This document shows, in pieces, positions 42,121-50,570 of a stretch of DNA of 64,000 nt. Both the position numbers and the translations under genes were made by a program. The DNA is taken from contig JAITVH010000136.1 of NCBI GenBank assembly GCA_031285905.1, positions 50,253-114,252 of the forward strand, in the 5' to 3' direction. The DNA is from Prevotella sp. GTDB taxonomy: Bacteria > Bacteroidota > Bacteroidia > Bacteroidales > Dysgonomonadaceae. The first letter of the stretch is position 1. Each line of letters starts with the position of its first letter. The notes beneath the pieces were generated by a model. The model was not told where the DNA came from. It ran no database searches and saw only the letters and a program-made list of their open reading frames with translations.

Positions 42121-43578
42121 TCAGTTGAGGCTCTGGATTTCCTGATTCCGTGCCTGTATTTCGAGGCTCGGGATTTCTTTTTGCAGTTCTTCTATCTGTC
42201 TTTCAAGTCCTAACATCTCGGTGGTCATATTACGCCTGATATTGTCGTTCGACCTGCTATATGTTGTACGGAGCCCTTCCAGTTTTTCTGTTAATGATCT
42301 TTTTTCGGTATTTTTTTGTATTACCTTATAGTATGTGTCACGAGCGGTTGTATTTTTAAAATCAGTAAGTTTATAATAGACGTTTTTGTCATTGACAACA
42401 AAGGTAAAATCCCTTACTTCTTTTGCTTCTTCTTTAGGCGCTTTCCGGGCAAGGGCTATCAGGTCATTGTAATTTTTATCTTTTTCCCATGTGCTTCTTA
42501 TAGAAGAAATCCGCGCCCTGTCGGCTAAATATTTTTCATCTTCGCTTTGTACAGTCTTAACAACACTATTAGGTATAAAAGTATATATACAAACACTACC
42601 TTCAGGTTGAAACCTATCGGATGCAAACCAACCTACGCCTTTTTCTTCATCCACTACCATCATATAATCGTTGTATTGTGAATTGAATGGCATATTCAGA
42701 CGCTCGGGGGTAAGATAGGTATCGTTATTTATATTGTACCGGGAAATAAACAAATCGTAACCGCCAATTGATTCGGGATCTTTGGCTGCGAAATAGATCG
42801 TAACTCCATCTGCCATAACATATGGGTAGTTAATATTACCTCCAATTCCGAAATTGTTGGATGAAAGTTTTTTTTCATTCCCAAACTCATTAAGTAGCTT
42901 CTCCATTGAATACAAGGAAAATATATTATTCTTATCAGGTTGGCCATAATATATTTTTGTCTCCTTTTCGTTGAAATATACTACCGATTCAATGTCTTTG
43001 TTTGCTGTGAAAACAGTATTGAAATAATCCAGCCTGCCGGAACTATGGCTTAGCTTATATGCTGAAAGGAAATTCTTTTTATCAACAACAACACTGTCGA
43101 TGATTTGTATATCTTCTGTGTTGCTTACCATACGTTTGAGCCTTGATGTAGTTTTACGGTTACTTCCCAGACGGGCGAGATCAGCTTCCTGTTTGTCTAT
43201 TTCATCTTTTTTCTTCGGCTTTTTCTTCGTGAGCAGAGTTTCGTACTTATTAAAATTTTCTTCTGCTTCTGTAAAACGAAACTCTTCGGTATAGATCAAT
43301 CCGAGGTAATAAAATGAGTCCTGCACATTTTTTTTGGCAGCTATAAGAAGGCTTTCTTCTGCCTTGACACGGTCTCCTCCTGTTTCGTACAAGCAGACTC
43401 CATACCAGTGATTGAGATTTACATCATTTGGTTTAGCAGCCAGTTCTTTTTCAAACACAGGTAATGCTTTCTCAAAATCACCTTGTGTATACAATTCTCT
43501 TGCTTCAGCCAATGTTTGCGCATGTAGTGTGGAAAATGAAAACAGTGATATTATTATATAAATGATTGCAGACTTCAT
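42121..43578 (-). CDS. TPR-repeat and beta-propeller-like (PD40) protein
   Basis: N-terminal TPRs LYTQGDFEKALPVFEKELAAKPNDVNLNHWYGVCLYETG; PYVMADGVTIYFAAKDPESIGGYDLFISRYN. Confidence 0.75.
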   Translation of the reverse strand: MKSAIIYIIISLFSFSTLHAQTLAEARELYTQGDFEKALPVFEKELAAKPNDVNLNHWYGVCLYETGGDRVKAEESLLIAAKKNVQDSFYYLGLIYTEEFRFTEAEENFNKYETLLTKKKPKKKDEIDKQEADLARLGSNRKTTSRLKRMVSNTEDIQIIDSVVVDKKNFLSAYKLSHSSGRLDYFNTVFTANKDIESVVYFNEKETKIYYGQPDKNNIFSLYSMEKLLNEFGNEKKLSSNNFGIGGNINYPYVMADGVTIYFAAKDPESIGGYDLFISRYNINNDTYLTPERLNMPFNSQYNDYMMVVDEEKGVGWFASDRFQPEGSVCIYTFIPNSVVKTVQSEDEKYLADRARISSIRSTWEKDKNYNDLIALARKAPKEEAKEVRDFTFVVNDKNVYYKLTDFKNTTARDTYYKVIQKNTEKRSLTEKLEGLRTTYSRSNDNIRRNMTTEMLGLERQIEELQKEIPSLEIQARNQEIQSLN

Positions 43579-43694
43579 ATGCCTTATCTTATTTAATTTA
43601 ACGGCTTCAAAGATAAGAATTTAAATTTAAAATGATATGGATGTCATAATTTGAATTACTTTTGCATCGCAAATTTTAAAGTGTACACAAAAAG

Positions 43695-44069
43695 ATGAAT
43701 TTATCGGCGGTTTATACGATATTACTGTTAGTACTATCCAATACATTTATGACTTTTGCCTGGTATGGGCATCTGAAAATGAAAGAGTATTCCTGGTTTG
43801 CGGCTGTCCCGTTAATTGGCGTTATAGCGATAAGCTGGGGCATTGCTTTTTTTGAGTATTGTTTTCAGGTTCCGGCTAACAGGATTGGATTCAATGGCAA
43901 TGGAGGCCCTTTCTCCCTTATGCAGTTGAAAATAATACAAGAAGTTATAACTCTCATCGTATTTGTAATATTCAGTGTGGTAGCTTTTAAGACCGAGAGT
44001 TTCAGATGGAATCATCTGTTGGCTTTTGTCTTACTTATCGCTGCGGTCTATCTGGTCTTTAAAAAGTAA
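43695..44069 (+). CDS. DMT family (DUF486) membrane protein
   Basis: SNTFMTFAWYGHLK, AFFEYCFQVPANRIGFNGNGGPFSLMQLKIIQEVITL. Confidence 0.92.
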   Translation: MNLSAVYTILLLVLSNTFMTFAWYGHLKMKEYSWFAAVPLIGVIAISWGIAFFEYCFQVPANRIGFNGNGGPFSLMQLKIIQEVITLIVFVIFSVVAFKTESFRWNHLLAFVLLIAAVYLVFKK

Positions 44070-44074
44070 GGTCT

Positions 44075-44120
44075 AAAAAGTACGAAGGGTTATTATTCGA
44101 ACAACCCTTCGTACTTTTTT
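44075..44120. terminator. Bidirectional terminator
   Basis: aaaaagtacgaagggttattattcgaacaacccttcgtactttttt perfect long stem. Confidence 0.88.
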
Positions 44121-44127
44121 ATATCTT

Positions 44128-45810
44128 TTATTCTTTTACACAGCGGACAAAGGCACCTGTTGCCTTAGGTATTTCTGTTCCACTGACCTCTGTTCCTCCC
44201 ATACCTCCAATATTTAACAACATAGAGCTTGCAGTTATATTATTGGCTGTGGATGATGTCCAGTAATATGCTTCTATCTGATCCTGTCCCTGTACTGTCA
44301 CATAACCAAAAACCCAAAAAGTTCCTCCAGCACTAGTCGGATAAGTAGTATCACTTCCAACAACTCCGCCGGCTCCTCTAAAAGCTTTTGGAGAACGAGG
44401 GAAACCGGCAGCATAGTAACCGAAATTGGGTCGGCTTGCATTTCCGATAATATTAAAGCCATTACTGCCGACAGTGTTTACTCCCGCCTTGCCAAAAGGC
44501 CCATTAGAATAATCATTTACATATGGGTCCCAAGGAGATTTCGAACTACTCTCAGCTGGAACGCGCCATCCGCGCGGGCACGGATCGAATGGAGATTTTT
44601 TGTCAGAAGTACCCCATAATTGGTTATCGCTGTTAGATCCGGAAGCATCTCCCGAATACCAGTCGAAAAGATATTCACTGTCTCCTTTAATGTAAGACCC
44701 ATAGTAGAAAGTAGTAGGGTTCTCAATCGAAAGAGCCAGATTGGATGAGGGTGAACTAGGAGGCATCAGATGCTTTATACCCGAACCGGGAGGCAACAAG
44801 CCCCCATCTCCTGTTGCTTCATTAATTTCAGTCAGGTTTGCATTGGTCTTATGTTCATATAGAGTACGTACATCATCAGTCCAGTTGCCATCAGCAGCAG
44901 GGAAAGGATCTTTTCTTCCCCATTGATACATTAAACCCATTGAGCCTAAATCTGTAGGGGTTATATTGAGGGCTCCCAGATTTCTATCCATAAATAAATA
45001 GTCTCTTTCTCCATTGGTCTGTTTGTACACTGATCCGTTTGTTGCTGCATTTTGTCCATAGTCGGTAGGAGTAGCAGTATTAGGGTCATAATCTGTCACC
45101 CATATATGCCAGGCCCAGCATATAGGATCGCTATCATCGCCATTGGTTCCGACATGTAAAGCAACCAATGCATTACCCTCTTTTCCGGCAGTAGCTTTGA
45201 TTTTGAATTTCGTATAGATACCTTTATCCCCGTTGACTAGTTGGATTCCATCATTTTCAATTAGGTCGGGTATATCTTGCCAGAGTACTTTGAGCGAAAC
45301 TTTATGATCTCTATTTAAATCAGGTATATCATCCCGATATTCGCTGACAAGATATGCTTTAGCAACAGGTATCTCTTCAGAAGTTCCTTCTGGTGGTACA
45401 ATATAGCAATTCGGAGAATATAGTAATTCGGGAGCAATACCATCTGAGCACGGCGTTGGTATTCTGGTCCAAATATCTCCTCCCCAGACATAAACACCTT
45501 GACATAGTCCCACTTTCAACGAATCTTTAAGATTGTAAACCATCAGCCCGATATGAGCGTCTTTGTCTTCTTGCTGTGCGATGTCAGAGTCTATACAAGG
45601 GCCCATTTTCAAAACATCTTCCAACATAACTCTAGGTAATCCTAAACCTTTATTGGAATTAACTCCTAAGTTGCCATTCTGCTTCAGATCTAATAGGCTT
45701 CCACTTACGGGATTTGCTTCAGATCCTACTGTTACTTGAGCGTTCATCTTCGGATTTATTAATAGTAAAATGAGAAAAAGAACGCTAATAGAAATTGCGT
45801 GTAAGTTCAT
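44128..45810 (-). CDS. FISUMP-domain secreted protein
   Basis: LFMDRNLGALNITPTDLGSMGLMYQWGRKDPFPAA, SPFDPCPRGWRVPAESSS, C-terminal AFVRCVKE. Confidence 0.8.
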   Translation of the reverse strand: MNLHAISISVLFLILLLINPKMNAQVTVGSEANPVSGSLLDLKQNGNLGVNSNKGLGLPRVMLEDVLKMGPCIDSDIAQQEDKDAHIGLMVYNLKDSLKVGLCQGVYVWGGDIWTRIPTPCSDGIAPELLYSPNCYIVPPEGTSEEIPVAKAYLVSEYRDDIPDLNRDHKVSLKVLWQDIPDLIENDGIQLVNGDKGIYTKFKIKATAGKEGNALVALHVGTNGDDSDPICWAWHIWVTDYDPNTATPTDYGQNAATNGSVYKQTNGERDYLFMDRNLGALNITPTDLGSMGLMYQWGRKDPFPAADGNWTDDVRTLYEHKTNANLTEINEATGDGGLLPPGSGIKHLMPPSSPSSNLALSIENPTTFYYGSYIKGDSEYLFDWYSGDASGSNSDNQLWGTSDKKSPFDPCPRGWRVPAESSSKSPWDPYVNDYSNGPFGKAGVNTVGSNGFNIIGNASRPNFGYYAAGFPRSPKAFRGAGGVVGSDTTYPTSAGGTFWVFGYVTVQGQDQIEAYYWTSSTANNITASSMLLNIGGMGGTEVSGTEIPKATGAFVRCVKE

Positions 45811-45989
45811 AACATTAAAAGTGCAGTCGATTTGTCTTCAGTTTATTATCAGCAAAGTTAGTGTTATTTATTGGATAAAAAATTATTTTGGCATGTTTTG
45901 TGTCAATTTGAAATCTAAACAGGAAGAGTCAAGTAAGTGACAGATTGAAAAGTTTGTAAGGCAAAATGTGTGTTGGGGAAAAAGCTTAT

Positions 45990-46571
45990 TTACCTTTTCT
46001 TTTTACTTAATTCATCCCTGATAAGTGAGGCTAATTCGTAATCTTCATCTTCTATTGCCTCTTTTAATAAAGATTCGAGTTCTGTTTGGTTAAGCAAAGA
46101 ATAGTCTAATGCGAGCTTGTCCTTCTCGTCTTCTTTTGAGATTTCAGGGATATCGTTCTCATCGAGGACGACTGCCTGATCCCGCATGATATCTTCGGTA
46201 GTATATACGGGGGATTTTGTTCGTAAAGCAATACTTATGGCATCTGATGTTCTTGATTCGACTTGTACAGTTTTACTGCCTTGAACCAGTGTTATTCTGG
46301 AGAAGAAAACTCCATTTTCATATTTGTATATTTCAACACTATGTAAGATTATATCAAACTCAGATAACAGAGATTTGATCAGATCATGTGTTAACGGACG
46401 GGGAGGAATTGTTCCCTGAAGCTGAAATGCTATGGACTGGGCTTCGGGAGCACCCACGACGACCATTAAACGGCGTGCTCCATCTTCTTCAGCCAATACA
46501 AGTCCGTATGTTCCGGATTGTGTTTGGTTGAAAGAAAAACCTAGAACCGATAATTTAATTTTTTCATCCAT
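45990..46571 (-). CDS. Bifunctional nuclease (DUF151/BFN) with C-terminal UVR-like motif
   Basis: GTYGLVLAEEDGARRLMVVVGAPEAQSIAFQLQG; SRTSDAISIALRTKSPVYTTEDIM; LLKEAIEDEDYELASLIRDELSKKK. Confidence 0.93.
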   Translation of the reverse strand: MDEKIKLSVLGFSFNQTQSGTYGLVLAEEDGARRLMVVVGAPEAQSIAFQLQGTIPPRPLTHDLIKSLLSEFDIILHSVEIYKYENGVFFSRITLVQGSKTVQVESRTSDAISIALRTKSPVYTTEDIMRDQAVVLDENDIPEISKEDEKDKLALDYSLLNQTELESLLKEAIEDEDYELASLIRDELSKKKR

Positions 46572-46803
46572 ATTTGAGTGAGATTATATCAAAAATAGTT
46601 ATTTCTTTTTTATCTTGTACAATGAAATCGCTTTTTTTCTAGTTTTATATAAATATATTTTTAATTTGATATTTTTAAACATTTCATTGGTGTCATCTTA
46701 TCATATATGTACTTATAAAGTTATATATAGAGGTTTTCAATTGGGGATATATGGATAAAGTGCTTTTCTTTATGAAAGACGATTGATATATTGATAGATA
46801 AAT

Positions 46804-46811
46804 TAACTTTG
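46804..46811 (+). promoter_or_regulatory. Bacteroidota-type -7 element (TAACTTTG) upstream of GT39 gene
   Basis: TAnnTTTG about 27 bp before start. Confidence 0.4.
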
Positions 46812-46837
46812 CAAAAATTTAATCGATTATAAAATAT

Positions 46838-48604
46838 ATGAAGAAATCCCATTTTCTCCAGACTCTTTATCTGCAAAAGCCTTTGCTGTTAATCGTCCTG
46901 ATAGCAACTATTGCTACTCTCCCCTGGATCGGACTAGGAGAGTTTTACACTAAAGGTGAACCTCGAGAGGCAGTTCTTGCTGTATCTATGATAGAGAAAG
47001 GTGAATGGGTAATTCCATCGAATTATGCGGATGAATTCGCTTATAAGCCGCCATTGAATCATTGGTTGATAGCAGGTTTTTCATTACTGTTGAACAAAGG
47101 AGAAGTCACTCCTTTTACATCGCGACTACCATCTACATTGGCTTTTATAGCTATGATTGGAGTCTGTTTTATGTTTTTTGCCCGCCGTCGCCCCGTACTC
47201 GAAGCTTTTATATCATGTCTGATCGTGATCACCTGTTTCGAAATTCACCGGGCAGCTATGACTTCCAGAGTAGATATGCTTCTTACATTTTTTACCGTTG
47301 CAGGATTAATTCAGTTATATAACTGGTGGGAAAAGAAAAGATTTTCTCAATTACTTTCGGTCTGGGTTCTCCTTAGTATGGCCACCCTATCGAAAGGGCC
47401 TGTCGGCATTCTGTTACCGTGTATGATATTCGGAGTGTTTTTGTTATTACAGAAAGAGAACTTTTTCAAAGCCACGCTTAAATGTCTGTATATTGGCTTG
47501 CCGGCGCTTATCATTCCTTTTGTTTGGTATTATGCAGCTTATGAAATAAAAGGGGAAGCTTTTTTCGACAGGGTATTTTATGAAAATATCGGGCGGTTTG
47601 CTCACATGAAATCTACAGATATGGATGCAGACTATGATCTGGGACATGAGGGCTCCTTCTGGATGTATTTTATTTACTTACTGTCAGGATTTCTACCTTG
47701 GACAATATTACTTTTTATCTCACTTTTCTTTATTAAATACAATAAACCACAAGGAAGCTTAAAGGAAATATTGACAAATATATATAACAAGATAATGAGC
47801 ACGGATAAAGTGTTGCTTTATAGCTTATGCGTGATTATCATTTCCCTGATATTCTATTCTATACCAATATCGAAGCGAAGTGTTTATATCATGTTGATCT
47901 ATCCTTTCCTTGCTATCTTCATTGCACGTTTCTTTATATACCTCTCTGATTTTAAACCAAAGGCGGTTCATATTTCCACTTCTATCCTTATTGGTATATG
48001 TATTCTTGTACTAACTATTGTTGGGCTTGCTTTTACTGGCATCATCAACGTAGAAGAATTATCCCATTATATATCGAAGCGGGATCGGACATTGCATGAC
48101 ATCAAAGTTTTCTCCGATTTATTTATCAGTCCGGGATGGGCAGGAGCATTTGCTATTGCAATATTGCTTTGGGCCATTGTAAATAGTATTTATTTACTAA
48201 GGAAGAAAATCAATATAAAAATATTGATGGCCGGATTTGGTATCATGTTTGCCATCAATGTATTTATGGATGCATACCTGCTACCCGGTTTTAAAAACTC
48301 TTATTCAGCCCGTCCTTTTGCCGAAATGATTTCCAATAAATATGAATTGAAGGATAATACATATGTTACCAATAAAATATATAAGTATATGAATATATAC
48401 GGTTTGAATTTTTATTTGGGTAATATGTTCAAAAATATTGACATTGATCAGCCGGAACAAGGATATTTTATAACTTTGCAGCCGGAATTGGAAAAAGTAA
48501 AAGAAGAATACGGAGGAAAGTACGAATTTACACAACTGGAAACAAGCGATAAATATAACGATACAAAAAGGGAAATGCTCTTTTTCAAAATACGGAAGAA
48601 GTAA
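46838..48604 (+). CDS. GT39/ArnT-like membrane glycosyltransferase
   Basis: GLGEFYTKGEPREAVLAVSMIEKGEWVIPSNYADEFAYKPPLNHWLIAG; multi-TM. Confidence 0.9.
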   Translation: MKKSHFLQTLYLQKPLLLIVLIATIATLPWIGLGEFYTKGEPREAVLAVSMIEKGEWVIPSNYADEFAYKPPLNHWLIAGFSLLLNKGEVTPFTSRLPSTLAFIAMIGVCFMFFARRRPVLEAFISCLIVITCFEIHRAAMTSRVDMLLTFFTVAGLIQLYNWWEKKRFSQLLSVWVLLSMATLSKGPVGILLPCMIFGVFLLLQKENFFKATLKCLYIGLPALIIPFVWYYAAYEIKGEAFFDRVFYENIGRFAHMKSTDMDADYDLGHEGSFWMYFIYLLSGFLPWTILLFISLFFIKYNKPQGSLKEILTNIYNKIMSTDKVLLYSLCVIIISLIFYSIPISKRSVYIMLIYPFLAIFIARFFIYLSDFKPKAVHISTSILIGICILVLTIVGLAFTGIINVEELSHYISKRDRTLHDIKVFSDLFISPGWAGAFAIAILLWAIVNSIYLLRKKINIKILMAGFGIMFAINVFMDAYLLPGFKNSYSARPFAEMISNKYELKDNTYVTNKIYKYMNIYGLNFYLGNMFKNIDIDQPEQGYFITLQPELEKVKEEYGGKYEFTQLETSDKYNDTKREMLFFKIRKK

Positions 48605-48640
48605 TATTTAACCAGATAGAAGTAAACTGAAAAATACATA

Positions 48641-49114
48641 ATGAAGCGACAAATCACAGATTTGGCTAAAAGCAATAGTGTTAAACAATTAATAAAATAC
48701 GGGTTAGTAGGTTCTGTTGGCATCATAATAGATATGGGTGTGTTCTATCTGTTAGCGGACAAATTTTCCGTCCAATATCCCTTTTCCCCCCATATAAGCG
48801 AACTGCTTGGTAACAGATTTTCTCTACATGTGATCGATACCGACATTTCCCATATTACCAGTTCTATTCTGGCTATAATAAATAATTTTATTTTAAATAG
48901 TTACTTCACGTTTAAAGTAACAGACAGCAAGATCAAGCGTTTTCTTTCATTTACGGGAATCGCAGCAGTAGGGCTTGTTATAAGCACTTCGTTGATAACT
49001 TTCTTCGTCGGTTCGTTGCAAATGGATGAAATGATTGCAAAAATATTGGCAACCTGTATCGTTGCGGCGATGCAATTTGTTGTAAATAAGTTTTTTACAT
49101 TTAAAGTTCATTAA
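48641..49114 (+). CDS. GtrA family protein
   Basis: QLIKYGLVGSVGIIIDMGVFYLL ... NFILNSYFTFKV ... QFVVNKFFTFK. Confidence 0.9.
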   Translation: MKRQITDLAKSNSVKQLIKYGLVGSVGIIIDMGVFYLLADKFSVQYPFSPHISELLGNRFSLHVIDTDISHITSSILAIINNFILNSYFTFKVTDSKIKRFLSFTGIAAVGLVISTSLITFFVGSLQMDEMIAKILATCIVAAMQFVVNKFFTFKVH

Positions 49115-49288
49115 AAAGTTCCTTTTTTGCTAAAAAAAATGAATTTTTGTAAAACAAAAGAAAAGATTGATTGTTATAACAGTAACTATGAATAAATGTT
49201 TTATGCCGAATATGTCCAATAAAGACCTTCAATATGACATAAACTATGCTTATGGAAAAAAATACAGTGGCTTCGCATAACTCATTAA

Positions 49289-50434
49289 TTGACAATTTCA
49301 CACAATATGTTAAGTAGAGGTATAAGAAAATATGTTTCCAATCCGCTTATCGGATTATTGCCGTTCATTCTATTTGTAATATTACGCACTTTTGAAGTGA
49401 ATGGGATGTATGCTCTGATAGCCAGCATCGGTTTAGCTATTATAGGAGAATTGCTTATAAGAATTATTTATAAAAATAGTGGATTTTCTATTTCTTTTTA
49501 TGTTTCTGGCATTTCTTTGTTGATAACTCTTGTCGTCTGGATATTTACTTCGCAGCATGTACAAAAACCTTTTACTTATGTTGTTGTATGCGAGATACTC
49601 ATCATCTGTTCTTTTATGCTGATCAGGGTTAGCAAGGTATATATTTCTTCTATATTTTTCAGGCAAAAGAATCTGTTGCAAAAAGCGCTGATAAATGAAT
49701 ATTATGACTCAATGACACTTATACAATATGCACTCACATTACATGTATTCGGCATATTATTATATAGGCAGTTCACAATAAATAAAGAGTATTCAGACGC
49801 TGCAGATATTATTATTTTTTCTGTTATCCCTATTTCCTTTATTCTGATAGTCGGGGTTTATCAAATACTGAAAGTTTCGAGGTTGGTCTCAAAACTAAAA
49901 AGAGAGGAATGGTTGCCTATTGTAACCGAAAAGGGTGAGGTTACGGGAAAAATTGCCAAGAGTGTCTCCCTGAATATGAAGAATAAGTTTCTTCATCCGG
50001 TCGTTAGGGTTGCACTTGTCTCCGATTCTAAAGTATTCTTACAGGAAAGAAGTTCGGGTGATATTTTAGATCCCGGGAAATTGGATTATCCTTTTGAAAA
50101 ATATATGCTCTTCAATCATGAAATCAATTTAGCAGCTCGAAACAGTATAAGAAAAATGGTTGGGGATAGAATAGACATCCCTATTAAGTTTCTTCTGAAA
50201 TATGTTTTTGAAAATGCAGACACCAGGCGATTAGTGTTCTTATTTGTTGCTAAGATCGATGATGAGGATATGATACGAAGAGATAAACAGATGACTGGTA
50301 AATTCTGGACAGTTAAGCAAATGGAAGACGGCTTTGCCGATGGAGTATTCAGTGAATGTTTTGAATTAGAATTTGAATACTTGAAAAATACAGAACTCAT
50401 ACCTACCGATATCTTTGATAAGTCAACAGTTTGA
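49289..50434 (+). CDS. Membrane protein with C-terminal degenerate NUDIX-like domain
   Basis: N-terminal TM helices; C-terminal VRVALVSDSKVFLQERSSGDILDPGKLDYPFEKYMLFNHEINLAARNSIRKMVGDRI... FWTVKQMEDG. Confidence 0.65.
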   Translation: MTISHNMLSRGIRKYVSNPLIGLLPFILFVILRTFEVNGMYALIASIGLAIIGELLIRIIYKNSGFSISFYVSGISLLITLVVWIFTSQHVQKPFTYVVVCEILIICSFMLIRVSKVYISSIFFRQKNLLQKALINEYYDSMTLIQYALTLHVFGILLYRQFTINKEYSDAADIIIFSVIPISFILIVGVYQILKVSRLVSKLKREEWLPIVTEKGEVTGKIAKSVSLNMKNKFLHPVVRVALVSDSKVFLQERSSGDILDPGKLDYPFEKYMLFNHEINLAARNSIRKMVGDRIDIPIKFLLKYVFENADTRRLVFLFVAKIDDEDMIRRDKQMTGKFWTVKQMEDGFADGVFSECFELEFEYLKNTELIPTDIFDKSTV

Positions 50435-50533
50435 TTAACATATCTTTCTACTATCCTTTCCTGATTTATTTATAAAAAACTTGCATAAAGTCAATTAACA
50501 AAGCTTTAGTTGTTGTCTTTATAAGTAATTTCG

Positions 50534-50541
50534 TATTTTTG
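50534..50541 (+). promoter_or_regulatory. Bacteroidota-type -7 element (TATTTTTG) upstream of valS
   Basis: TAnnTTTG about 30 bp before the ATG. Confidence 0.4.
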
Positions 50542-50570
50542 TTTCCTTAAAATCTTAGTGAACCACAAAT

